Below, one piece after another: positions 9,460 through 19,305 of a stretch of 24,461 nucleotides of DNA (positions are counted from its first letter, which is position 1; each line of letters opens with the position of its first letter). A program made the translations under genes and the position numbers. The notes below the pieces were generated by a model that was not told the DNA's origin, ran no database searches, and saw only the letters and a list, made by a program, of their open reading frames with translations. Origin of the DNA: Welwitschia mirabilis (lineage: Eukaryota; Gnetophyta; Gnetopsida; Welwitschiales); the NCBI GenBank assembly GCA_051453625.1, contig JBOZIK010000001.1, positions 39,913,403-39,937,863 of the forward strand, read 5' to 3'.

Positions 9460-10770
9460 GCTAATTATCTCAAATCTTTCCCTTTTTCTCTAAAAGATGA
9501 TGCTGAGTTATGATATCATAGAAACCCTAACCATGCTTTTAGGTCATGAGGAGCCCTTAAAAATGGTTTTCTAGCTAAATTTTAACTCATGAGAATGGTT
9601 GAAGATTTAAGAAAATAAATATTAAATATTAAATATTAAATAAAGAGATAATGAAATGTTTAATGAGTTCATAGATAGGTACAACATATTGCTAGTCAAA
9701 TGTTCTAACCATGGAATCATAGTTAAGAAATGAGTTAGAGCCTTATTTAAAGAATTACAAAGTCAAACGTTGAAGAAATTAGATTTGTTATGCCAAGGAA
9801 GCATTAAACTAAGAATGTTCAAGAAGTGGAAGAAGTCATTACACAATTCTACAATATGAATCAAAGATGGGGTCAAGAAAGTAAAAATAAGAAGAAAATA
9901 AATGAAGTATGCATCCCAGAACCAGACAGTAGTGTATATAGCTCAAGAGATATTAGTCTTGTAGAAGAAGTAGTTAAAAAAGTAATAGATAGTATGGTAG
10001 AAAAATTTGATAAATCAGTTGTACAACATTTTAAAGAAGAAGAAGGACCTACATGTGAATACTATAAAAAGCATAATCATGATGAGACAGAGTACCCTTA
10101 GATGCAATAATTTGTTTAGTGATTGGATATAAATAGATTAAATTTTAATTTTGATAATCAACCTTAAACTAGAAAGAAATCATATCCTTACCAAAGTTAA
10201 AAATGGGAATGAAAAGTAGAAATACCTTTACAAAGGTATGTGAACTCAAAAAAGCAAGAGAAATCTAATTATTATAGAAAGTGAAAAAATAAAAACTCAA
10301 AAGATCAAAGAGAAAAATCAGAAATAAAAAAGAAAGAAGGAAAAATTCCTACTTAATCCTAACTAAATTCTAGAGAAGCGATAAGTAAAGTAGTAACTAC
10401 CAGATCGAGAAAACAGAAAGTGACATATGAATCATTAAAAAACAAGAACTCAAATAACTCCCTAAATAAAGGAGAGGAAGAGATTAAAAGAAAAAATATG
10501 AATGATACTTCATCAGGTTCTTTACCCCTTCCTATATATGAGAAGTAAACAAATAGAACATCCAAAAGTTTAGAAAGATATAGAATACTTAACCAGGATA
10601 TTAGAAGATACAAATATAATAATACCTCTCTTAAAATTATTAAAAGATGTACCTATGTATTGAAAGCAAATGAAGAGCATGTGCTCAAAATAGAAAAGTA
10701 AAAAGGAGAATAAGAAAGAAAAACAAATTAAAATGATAAGAAAATACCAAGTTTCTTGGGCTTCCATACA
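9460..10770 (+). pseudogene. Element B: gag remnant
   Basis: Directly after the gap, the plus strand reads NYLKSFPFSLKDDAEL-stop-YH, then GALKNGFLAKF, and after a damaged patch FNEFIDRYNILLVKCSNHGI and LKKLDLLCQGSIK: the capsid wording of plant Ty3/gypsy Gag. An open segment (9826-10101) carries QFYNMNQRW, an acidic/lysine-rich stretch, and a zinc knuckle degraded to CEYYKKHNHDETEYP, with two of three Cys ligands turned to Tyr. The C-terminal part near 10600-10690 reads NIIIPLLKLLKDVPMY, the segment that precedes protease. The true N-terminus is lost in the gap. Numerous stops make it inactive. Confidence 0.8.
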
Positions 10771-11410
10771 AGTTCTTCAAAATAAACAACATGAAGAGTT
10801 TAGTGATTCCAGAACATTTATGATTGATGTGAAAATAGGTAGGAAACTCAAATTTGAAGTGCTTGTATATCTTGAAGTAAGTATTAATTAATGGCCTATG
10901 AAACCTATGAGGAATTAGGAAAACCAAAACCAATGCCTTATCAAGGAAATTTTACCTAGTAAATGGCTCAGCAGTTATGAAAGAAGAAGTTTTAAAGGAT
11001 ATATCTATAGAACTCCAAGTTTTTATTTATTTAATAGACTCACTGATCATGAAAACTCAAGGAGATACCCACAAAGTAATTCTCGAAAGATCATGAATGG
11101 CTACTGTAGATGCTACTATCTAGTTTAAAAGAAGGGTAATGGAAATTAGTCTAGAGATCTTAAAAAGGAAATTAAACTTTATGATGCAGTGGTTATTGAG
11201 GAAATGATACAAAACACTAAGGAAAGAACTAATGCAATTTTAAGTCAAGAAGTTAATCTAATATTAAGTAAACAAAATGAAGAGAAGTATAAAAAAGAAT
11301 ATTTAGAAACTAAAGAAATAGAAAAACCTCTTCTTAAGAAAGGATTAGAGTATATTAAGATAACCCCTAATAGAATTTTAATCATAAATAGTTCTTTAAC
11401 TCATTCTTAG
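10771..11410 (+). pseudogene. Element B: aspartic protease and linker remnant
   Basis: The plus strand near 10800-10895 reads DSRTFMIDVKIGRKLKFEV then LVYLEVSIN-stop. This is the protease active-site strand in which the catalytic Asp is replaced by Tyr (GAT to TAT) and the Gly by Val-type sequence, so the enzyme is dead. Further pieces (GSAVMKEEVLKDISIELQVFIYLIDS, then a VILERS-stop-MATVDATI segment near 11080-11125) fit the second half of the protease. The open segment at 11189-11410 (rich in Lys and Glu, ending ILIINSSLTHS) is the linker to RT. No separate gene is implied. Confidence 0.7.
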
Positions 11411-12310
11411 AAGAAAAGACTTAAAATAATATTAATCAAAATAAAAGGATCTTTTTCTTAGGATCATACCAATATTAAAGGAATAGATCCAAAAATTTAT
11501 CAACATAGAATCTACTTAGATACTTCTATTAAACCAAGTTGGTAGCCAGAGAAAATGTGTAACCCACATATGTAGCAGGTAATTAAATAGGAAATTTCTA
11601 AACTCATAGAAGTAGGATTTATTTTCCCCATATCTAATTCAGAATGGGTTAGCACTATAATAGTAATACCAAAGAAAGGAAATAAATAGATAGTGTGTAT
11701 AGATCTTAGAATGCTAAATACAGTGACTTATAAAAATTATTTTCCTCTTTTATTTATTGATCAAGTTTTAGAAAGAGTATATGAAAATTAGTACTATAGG
11801 TTCCTAAATGAATATATCAATTATAATCAAGTACTTATAGCCTTATAAGATCAAGTAAAAATAACTCTAACTTATTATTTGAATACGTATGCTTATAAAA
11901 TACTTCCATTTTGACTATGTAATACTCTTGCTACTTTTTAGAGATTAGTAAATAGTTTTTTTCAAGACATGATAGGAAGATAAATTAAAGTGTTTATGGA
12001 TGATTTCTTAACATTTGGCAAATATTTTGAAGATTCGATTAAAAAATTAGAAAAAGTTTTAAAAAGATTTGAAGAAAAATGCCTTAGAGTTAGCTAGTCA
12101 AAAATTCATCTTATGGTGACAAAAGGCATAGTGTTAGAACACAAAATATCTAAGAAAGAAATTGAAACTAATGAATACAAAATCAAATATATCAAAGATA
12201 TTTCAGCCCCAATCAAACTAAAAGAGTTAAGATCTTGGATATTATAGAAGATTCATATCCAACTTCAATAAAATTACTAAACCTTTGAGTAATCTTCTAT
12301 AATAAGATGT
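11411..12310 (+). pseudogene. Element B: reverse transcriptase remnant
   Basis: RT motifs appear in one frame with stops: IKGIDPKIYQHRIYLDTSIKPSW, then EISKLIEVGFIFPISNSEWVS, IVIPKKGN, CIDLRMLN, NYFPLLFIDQVLERV, NQVLIAL, LCNTLATFQRLVN and the catalytic box FMDDF (11993-12004), where both Asp residues survive. It continues LEKVLKRFEEKCL and GIVLEHKISKKEIE. The wording PISNSEWVS and the connection after GHKIS are Athila-like. Compared with element A it is a different family: the SGYNQ motif here reads INYNQ. Stop codons (for example TAG and TAA in place of Gln and Trp) are frequent. Confidence 0.88.
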
Positions 12311-12833
12311 GGAACATGATTAGATTAATGAGTTTTAGAATGACTACCAAACTTTAAAAGATAAACTTTTATTAGCACTTGTTTTGCAGAAGCCAAATTT
12401 GACAAGACCATTCCACATTATGACGGATGCATTGAAGCACTCTATGGGAGCAGTTTTAGGACAAAAAGATGATGACAACAAACCTTATGACATTGCATAT
12501 ATAATTAAGAATTTCAGGCTAGCTCAAAAAAATTATACAAAAATAAAGAATTACTTTCGAGTAGTAGTGATAGCATTAGAAAAATTTATACATTATATAT
12601 TGGATTATGAAGTGAAAGTTTACATTGACCATAGTAACACTAGATTTTTAATAAATAAAAAAGAAGCAAACTCGAGAATTATGAGATGGATATTATTAAT
12701 GAAAGAGTTTGATTTAAAAATAATTAATAGAGAAGGAACAGAGAATGTGATAGCAGATCACCTATCAAGGTTTGAGTTTCTAGATGAAGAGCAGAGTAAA
12801 ATTAGAGATCAATTTCCAAATGAAGTAGATTAA
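12311..12833 (+). pseudogene. Element B: RNase H domain (open reading segment)
   Basis: This is the best-preserved coding stretch in the window: 149 codons without a stop (12384-12833). It reads LTRPFHIMTDALKHSMGAVL (first catalytic Asp), VVVIALEKF (Glu), VKVYIDHSNTRFLIN (Asp), MRWILLMKEFDLKIINREG and NVIADHLSRFEFL (final Asp), so all four expected acidic residues are visible. The part before 12384 joins RT in a frame with stops. The Met at 12384 is simply the first Met in an open piece of polyprotein, not a real start. The following residues lead into the integrase N-terminus. Confidence 0.88.
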
Positions 12834-13740
12834 TGTTAGAGATGAATTTTCAAATGAGCATTCTTTTCAAGTATCCACAAATCCATGGTATTCTAACATT
12901 ACTAACTTTATTATAAGTAAAAGATTACCTCTTTTAAGACTTATTATTAGAGAAAAATATTATTGAGGGAATTTAGAGATTATATTTGTCATGATAAAAT
13001 GTTATTCAGAGAATGCAAGGATCTTGTCATCAGAAGATGTATAGATAAGAAATTACAGAAGGAAATTTTAAAAAAGTCTTATGAAGGAGAATAAGAAGAA
13101 CATTACAGTACAAGGAGAACAAGAGTAAAAATTCTCCATATAGGATATCATTGGCCTACCATTTTCAAAGATGCAAATAAGTATGTCCAAACTTATGATA
13201 AATGTCAGAGAGAAGGCACATTTAAGTAAAAGTTAGAAATTCCACAATAATGAATTGTTTGATGTTTGGGAAATAGATTTAGTTAGACATATTAATCCCT
13301 CATCCTTTAGGAAAAAGTACATTCTTAGCTATGTTGATTACTTCACTAAGTGGACTGAGGCTGAGGCTATAACTAATTGTTCTTCTTAAACTATAGTTAA
13401 CTTTTTCCTTAAGAATATCATGTAATGTTTTGAATCCCCCTAAAGTCTTATATCTAATAGAAAAACCCACTTTACTAGTGAAATTTTTGAGAAACTTTTA
13501 ACCGAATTCAAAATTCATCATAAACTCTCTATTGCCTATCACCCCAATCTAATGACCAAGAAAAAGTAACCAATAGAGAGCTTAATAGAATATTAAGAAA
13601 GGTTATAAATAATAAGAAAATCAATTGGGCTAATAAACTAAATGAAGCTCTATGGGCTTATAGAATAACATGGAAATACACTATAGGATTTACTCCCTAT
13701 GAGTTAGTATATGGAAAAAAAGGCTACTTTGCTAATTAAA
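12834..13740 (+). pseudogene. Element B: integrase remnant
   Basis: The N-terminal part is badly broken (WYSNITNFIISKRLP near 12880-12930). The core is clear: FDVWEIDLV (first catalytic Asp, 13276-13278), KKYILSYVDYFTKWTEAEA, then FESP-stop-SLISN (the second catalytic Asp is now Asn, 13456-13458), FTSEIFEKLL and IAYHP. Here the frame is lost by one missing base (about 13543-13546) and resumes as SNDQEKVTNRELNRIL, with Lys at the third catalytic position. Then come NEALWAYRITW and FTPYELVYGK. The spacing from second to third catalytic position, once the lost base is allowed for, is the expected 35 intervening residues. The enzyme is inactive. Confidence 0.85.
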
Positions 13741-14179
13741 TTTGAAATAAAAACATTTAAATTAGCTAAAGAATTAAAATGTAATTTAGACATAGCTCAA
13801 AAAGAATGGATAGAGAACATGAAGTTTTTAGATGAAAATGGGAAAGAAGATATTCTGCATAAAGAACTTATACAATAAAAAAACTAAAATATATTATGAT
13901 AACAAAATTTAAAAAATAAATTTTAATATAGAAGACTTGATATTAATTTATGATCTTAAGAGAATCCATTGTAAACAAAAATATGAACAAAATTGGCTCA
14001 AACCCTATACAATAAACAAATATCCTAGGAAATGGAGCCATAAAAATATATAATCTTGATAAAAAATAACCTACCAGGTTAATGAAAAAAGAGTAAGAAT
14101 GTACTATGATCATGAATCCATATTAAATTACTTAGGAAACCCTTATATGGGGGAAAGAATACTTTCACTCTACCTTTAA
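13741..14179 (+). pseudogene. Element B: integrase C-terminal tail and end of pol
   Basis: After integrase the frame continues as FEIKTFKLAKELKCNLDIAQ, a Lys-rich stretch, and then LILIYDLKRI, VNEKRVRMYYDHESILNYLG and ERILSLYL, ending at TAA 14177-14179. Element C shows the same ending (MLSLYL-stop at 21083-21085), so this is the true end of pol in this family. No chromodomain is seen, in line with Athila-type rather than chromovirus elements. Confidence 0.75.
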
Positions 14180-14823
14180 ATAAGCTCTAAAATTAGATAA
14201 TAAAAAGACATGTCATTTCTTTTTTCATTTCTTTAATGTTTATTTGGTTTATTAGTTTACTAAATTGTTAATGTAAATTAAGTGATTATGAAATTACAAG
14301 TTTACTTAATAAGTCTTCAATAGGAAATTATGCATCATCTTCATTATGGAGAATGAGGTAATACATTCCATTATAGAAGTACCTTCTGAGTATTTGTTTG
14401 AATGGGGAAAATAATCGTATAGGTCCTTACTCCTTTGATAGTGGTTGCACTCTTCTCATTATGGTCAATTTAAGTTGTGAAAGATAAAAGGTGGAGGAAT
14501 AGTTATGTTCTAGAAGTCATCTAAGACATAGATAGTTACTAAAGATAGAATCTCATCACAACTGAATAATTATTAAATTCTATTTAATCTAAAAAACTTT
14601 AAAATTTTAGAATTAATTTATATGAGCTTAACAATTTACTAAATTATTTAGCTTAAATTTCATTTGGTAGAATATATGTTCTTATGATAAATAAAATAGT
14701 AAAAAAATAAGTTTTAAAAAAAAAATCTTAAACTTTATTAAATAAAGTAATTTATTAAATTCTCTTACAAAAAAGGGAAAAAAGGCAAAAACACTCTTCA
14801 AGAAATAGGCTTCTTCAAATAAC
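14180..14823 (+). repeat. Element B 3' non-coding region with conserved block
   Basis: No coding sequence. Around 14420-14560 lies a block shared with element C (about 21460-21570): TTACTCCTTTGATAGTGGTTGCACTC, then GTTATGTTCTAGAAGTCATCTAAGACA. The first part is also found, reverse-complemented, in both tandem copies at the left edge. The rest (14580-14800) is A+T-rich and only weakly similar to C. Confidence 0.65.
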
Positions 14824-15495
14824 TTAATTTTTGAAACAACCAAAGAACTTATTCTTCTAGTGGAAATACCTAGTCATTGATGATAACCCTACAAATTTCT
14901 CACCTAGAGATAGAAAATGCATCTCACCTAGTAATTGAGTCAACATGTTTATTTTCTCTAGGTGGGATAGCTAGAAGTTTCGTTAAGGCTTAAAATTCCA
15001 TAGTATTCTCTCTACATTCTCCTTATTGAAGCTAAGTGTAATAAGACTTAAGATAGGGTTGATGTCTTGAAGCTGGTTAACTTTCTTTTCTAATACTTTC
15101 ATCTCTATAACTAGCTAACCTAGAGATATATTACAAGTTCACTTATCATAACTAAGCTATTGATGTAAGTCCTCAGTCCTTAGCCTTAGATACTCACCTA
15201 CTAGATGATCAACTAATGGACTAAAGCTCATAGAGATAAATTTAACCCCAAAACAGTCTATACCAGCTTCAATGATGATGGAATCTAAAGCATTTAAGAC
15301 CTTAGTAGTCAAACTATAATCATAGTATGTAAATTATTAGACTATATTTTCAGATATAATGGAAACCTGAGGAGATTAAGGATCTACAGTGCTTATGCAC
15401 ATATCTATCTACATAGTATCCAAGTTAAAAAAGCATCACTTCATCTTTTTAATAATAGAAGTAATAGTAGGAGAAGAGGGAGAAGTATAAACCAT
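14824..15495 (-). pseudogene. Element B: antisense reading frame, unknown protein (about 223 residues)
   Basis: On the strand opposite gag-pol one frame runs from ATG at 15495 to TAA at 14824-14826, 224 codons, with about ten internal stops (TAG, TAA, TGA, mostly explainable as former Gln or Arg codons) and no net frameshift. It starts MVYTSPSSPTITSIIKKMK; the middle has KVLNALDSIIIEAGID and SFSPLVDHLVGEYLRL; then MKVLEKKVNQLQDINPILSL, FNKENVERILWNFKP, MLTQLLGEMHFLSL and the end FFGCFKN. Element C carries a homologue ending FSRYFKN-stop. The Lys/Leu/Gln-rich centre may be a coiled coil. I do not recognise the family. Antisense extra frames between integrase and the 3' LTR are known in some plant Ty3/gypsy elements; this resembles that arrangement. 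Confidence 0.65.
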
Positions 15496-16080
15496 GAAAA
15501 TTAAGGTAATAAAGGAGATGAAAAGGGGAAAAAGATTCAGTAAAGAGAATTCCTAAGCTCAGACAAAAAGTAATTAATGATCAAGTAAGGAAGGAATATA
15601 ATTTATATCCCAAACTTCATCCTCTTATCTAATAAGTGTAATTCATGTAATTTATCAAGTGTACATGTGTTTAATTTTAAGTAAATAATTGAATAAATGA
15701 TATACCTATTTTTTTAACAGCTAAAGTGTACCAAGTATCAGCATCTATCTTCAAGTAGGTTTGGAATCAAGGGATTTCAAGTTATTTAGTATTCAATGTA
15801 AAATCAGAACTTTAGATTGATTTATGATCAATTTGGATTTCCCAAGCTTCATGCCACTATAGGAATCCACCAAATATTCCTTTTGAAAAGTACATCATCA
15901 ACATTTGTTGTGAATCCTACAGATGTCTTGTAATTAAAAGAAAATTGTTTAGCCATATTTAAAACTAGAAATGATTTTCTTTTGCCTTATTTTAGAAGGA
16001 TAAAATAAGAATTACCAATGTTTTTCTCTAGTATGATGCCTTCACAAAAATTAAATTTTGAGATCAAAAAGAGATTTCTT
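15496..16080. other. Element B 3' region, no gene recognised
   Basis: A+T-rich sequence on the 5' side of the antisense frame. A plus-strand stretch at 15722-15961 has few stops but resembles nothing I know. No repeat or promoter can be called with confidence. Confidence 0.4.
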
Positions 16081-16490
16081 GGCTGACTAATATGAACCTA
16101 AATATAAAAATTTAGGTAAGATTTCAAGCTAATTTTTTAAAACTTAAATTTTTTCCTGGGTTGTTACTAACCCAAAGTTGGAACTTTGAATTACATTTCA
16201 TATTAAAAATCATTTATCTTTCTTCAGAACCTACATTTAAATAATTATATCATGATTGACTGACACTAACTCAAAGTTGAAACTTCAAGTTGGATTTCAA
16301 GCCAATCCTAGTATTTCTTTTCATGTGATCAAAAACATAGAAGCACTTGATAGACTGACATTGACTTAAAGTTCAGACTTCAAATTATATTTTAATCCTA
16401 ACCCTCGGCTAGCAAGACCTAGTAGTTGATTGACACCAGTCTAAAGCTAAAGCTTTAGACTGGATTTGAAGCCAACTTAATTCATAAACT
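16081..16490. repeat. Five diverged tandem units, each with an inverted repeat
   Basis: Units of about 80-95 bases begin with a GACTGACA(C/T)-like lead and contain a dyad followed by a (G)GATTTCAAGCC-like tail. The dyads are ACCTAAAT/ATTTAGGT (about 16095-16116), CAAAGTT/AACTTTG (about 16173-16190), weaker ones near 16270 and 16365, and a perfect 11-base pair AGTCTAAAGCT/AGCTTTAGACT with a 2-base spacer (16438-16461). Each could form a hairpin in DNA or RNA. Confidence 0.65.
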
Positions 16491-17303
16491 TGCTTTTATA
16501 GAGAAGGATCTCATTCTTGATGACCCCACTCAACTTCTCTGTATAACTTTCACGTAATAACTTTTTTTTTTATTTACATGTATGTTCTTAATAATAATAT
16601 TAAAAATTTAAAGGACCTCATTAAGAACTCAAGATTTTTTAATAACCTCTTTAAAACTCTTTAGATCTCTTTAGCAATGAATTTGAGGATCCCCATGGAA
16701 AACTCTTGAGTTCTCAATAACCCTTGTCGAATCTAATGCTGTGAAGAGTAATTACAACTTAAATATGACTATGTATTTTTTATTCACCATACTTAAAGTC
16801 AATATTAGTGATTTACTCTATTATTAATGACCCTTCTTACACTATCAAATCCACATCATGTTTAGTTCAAGTCATGTCAATTACAATAGTGCTGACATCA
16901 CTAGCTCTGGCTTAGCGAAATTCTAGACTTACATCATCTAAACAAGTAATTCGATTTCATCCAGTATTAGTAGAGTATGAAAAATCTTTAGTCCATTCTA
17001 CTTTAGATTTAGTCTAGATCATAATCACTCTTCAATCACATAGAATTAATGCAATTCAAGTATGAATTTATGTCTATATTAAGTAAGTTTAAGATCTGAA
17101 ATTCTTTCTTTCCTAATCCTCTTGTATTATCATGCCTAATTGTGTCTTCTCATACTTTTTAATACATGATAAGATAACTTTACAAAAATGTTAAAAATAA
17201 ACTTCAACTTCTAATATCAGAGGTACAAGAAAGAAGACAAGAGTAACCTTAAGAGGGAAACCAAATTAAGCTACTAAGAGGAAGGTCAGCCATCACAAGG
17301 GAA
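16491..17303. other. Element B 3' region, nothing recognised
   Basis: More than 800 bases without a reading frame, repeat or RNA gene that I can support. Slightly less A+T-rich patches near 16850-16920 show no recognised coding sequence on either strand. Confidence 0.4.
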
Positions 17304-17504
17304 TCAATGGTCTTTGTCAAGATCCTCCATGATCCTTATCCAATCCTCCTTATGACGAAAGTGATTATTACTATTATAGAACTCTAAAAATCCTTTAAAG
17401 AAAATGTTCTCCACTAAGTGTTGAGCAGAAAGACTATTTGAAAAGGCTAAATATAATATCAAGGGAAATGAATGTCTATTCTGAATAATTGCAAATGACA
17501 CTTT
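17304..17504 (-). CDS. Exon-like open frame, unknown (possible captured gene fragment)
   Basis: A minus-strand frame of 67 codons ends at TGA (17304-17306). Its left edge follows a pyrimidine-rich run and CTCCTCAG, which looks like a plant 3' splice site, so the coding part would begin AAAGTGTCA at 17504 and no ATG is needed. It reads LILYLAFSNSLSAQHLVENI, then FFKGFLEFYNSNNHFRHKED and WIRIMEDLDKDH. The composition is protein-like and an uninterrupted run of this length is uncommon in such A+T-rich decayed DNA. I do not recognise the family. It could be the last exon of a captured host gene, a second exon of the antisense gene, or chance. No upstream exon was found. Confidence 0.35.
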   Translation of the reverse strand, partial: KVSFAIIQNRHSFPLILYLAFSNSLSAQHLVENIFFKGFLEFYNSNNHFRHKEDWIRIMEDLDKDH

Positions 17505-17970
17505 CTGAGGAGAAAATTAATAAAGAAAGGAATGGAGTAAGTGATAAATGGATAATTTTTTTCAGAAAGATCAAAGATTTCAAGAATCAAAGAGATAAAA
17601 GCAACTGAAGTAAGCAGGTTAGATTTTCAGAAGGACTCTACTCAATAAAAGATTCTTTTACAAAATCTCATGAGTTGTGTGCAAGAAATTCACGGTCTAT
17701 GAAATATGAAGTAATCTTTGTAAGTCGAGAATACCATGATCATATTTATATAACTATTAAAATTAAGAGTGTTAATTTTGAATATGAGAAGCAAGCACAG
17801 TGAGGAAGTACTAAAATTATAACATAAGAATTTGTAGCTTTTGTTTTTTTAAGTTTCTTATACAATGAGCGTGATTCAAGGAGATCACCCTTCTAAGGAA
17901 TTTTAACCTGAATATCCATTATCTTTATCTCTTATAAATACTTTGTTTGTTAAGGAACTAAAAAAAACTT
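17505..17970. other. Element B 3' region, nothing recognised
   Basis: A+T-rich sequence leading to the purine-rich tract. No frame or repeat I can support. Confidence 0.4.
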
Positions 17971-17984
17971 AAACTTGGGGGAAC
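17971..17984 (+). promoter_or_regulatory. Polypurine-tract-like site before element B 3' LTR
   Basis: AAACTTGGGGGAAC is a G-run of the kind found just before the 3' LTR of plant Ty3/gypsy elements, and it is followed immediately by TG (17985), the expected LTR start. In a live element it would prime plus-strand DNA synthesis. Confidence 0.55.
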
Positions 17985-18907
17985 TGATAAAACTAAATTT
18001 TATGTAATAATTTGCTTATTAATGAAATGTTTTTCCTTATATCAACTATATATTTCATTAGCAAATAGATTTTTTTAATTATCTTCATGCCTACTAAGAA
18101 ATAGGTTAGTGGTTAGTAGGTTAGAATATATATATATATATATATTTCATTATTGTATTTCAGATACAGGATGCTAAGTGATATGAAGATGAGAGAGAAG
18201 GTTGAGAAGTGGATTAGTATAAGAATCTCAATCACTTGCCTATTTATAAGGGTCAAAGAATGAAAACTAAAAAATTAACTAGGGTATAAAAATGTGATCA
18301 CTAACAAGGTGGGGTTTTTTTAGCACATAAGTCCTAGCAATAAATAAGGCAAAGAGATCGAGTAAGGGAACTCTACCTTATTTGCAAAGGTATTAATAAC
18401 ACTTTTTTGCATTTCATTATGTTACCTAAAAAAAAGAACACACTTGTTATCTTGTCTTTATATATAATTGGTATTTTAATATAAATGCTAAAAAGCATTT
18501 GAATATCATTATGTGCATCTTTTATTACTTGAAAAAGTAACATTACTTCTATTTCACTTCTGTTTGTATAGCTGAATATAAACTAGAATAAATTCAATGC
18601 TTGGAAATAAGTATTGATTGTTAGATCACTTAACTTTGGTTATGTTTTATATCTTTCTCTATTTTTCTTAATGTATTATATGTGATGGTAGTTCAGTTTT
18701 ACTAAATAACCTAACTAGTTTAAGTAACTTCATTACGAAACTATTGTGATGATGAATTTTGAAGTAGTAATCCTTTATGTATTTTTTTTATTTTAATGAT
18801 GTGTGCTTATTTTAGGTTAACAATTAGATAAATTATATACCTTTCTAGCTTATAGTTTCTAGTAATATTTTATGATATTTTATGCATTTATTTTATAACA
18901 TAACCCA
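17985..18907 (+). repeat. Probable element B 3' LTR
   Basis: The segment begins TGATAAAAC right after the purine tract and ends ...TAACCCA at 18907, exactly where homology to RT of element C starts, so a 923-base LTR with TG...CA ends fits both borders. It includes a short TA microsatellite (18125-18147) and TATA-like boxes at 18285-18291 and near 18470; I cannot tell which, if either, was used. No second copy lies in the window, so the LTR call rests on the borders. It shows no coding frame. Confidence 0.55.
18125..18147. repeat. TA dinucleotide repeat
   Basis: About ten uninterrupted AT/TA units inside the probable LTR of element B. Confidence 0.9.
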
Positions 18908-19305
18908 CTCTTCATATAGGAAGATTTATTGAAATATTCATAGATGATTTTTCAACTTTTGGAAATAATTTTGGTGAGTTACTTGACATATTGAAAAGAG
19001 TCTTAAAGAGATGTAAAGAAAAACATCTAAAACTTAGATGGTTGAAAAGTCATATTATGATGATAAAAGGCATAGTACTAGAACATAAAATATTTTAAAA
19101 ATCGATTAAGAAAAATGAATAAAAAATTAAAACTATAAAGGCATTTTACTCCCAACCATGATAAAGGACTTAAGATTTTTCTTATAGCATGTTAAATATT
19201 ATAGAACATTTATATCTAACTATGGTAAAATTGATAAACCTTTAAGTAATCTTTTATAGAAGGATGTAAAATATAATTAGACAAATGAATGTCAAAGTCC
19301 TTACC
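18908..19305 (+). pseudogene. Element C: C-terminal part of reverse transcriptase
   Basis: The sequence starts abruptly with GRFIEIFIDDFSTFGNNF, the catalytic box FIDD being at 18937-18948 with both Asp kept. Then come LDILKRVLKRCKEKHLKLRW and GIVLEHKIF. Gag, protease and the first half of RT are absent immediately upstream, replaced by the end of the probable B LTR. The segment aligns with element B from about 11975 on. Stops and at least one shift follow near 19095-19200. The clean break at RT supports an insertion here rather than gradual decay. Confidence 0.8.

Noticed and set aside
10359-10933. Three overlapping minus-strand hydrophobic open frames
   Set aside because: They are complements of A-rich gag-protease coding sequence of element B, which reads as Phe/Leu-rich peptides on the other strand.
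14180-14823. An env-like gene after pol
   Set aside because: Athila elements can carry an env-like frame here, but no sense-strand frame or membrane segment is visible in B or C.
15722-15961. Plus-strand stretch with few stops after a TTTTTTTAACAG acceptor-like site
   Set aside because: It still has three stops in about 80 codons, shows no known motif, and has no matching copy in element C.
16081-16490. CRISPR-like array
   Set aside because: The units are long, diverged, lack uniform short repeats with unique spacers, and sit in a plant retroelement.
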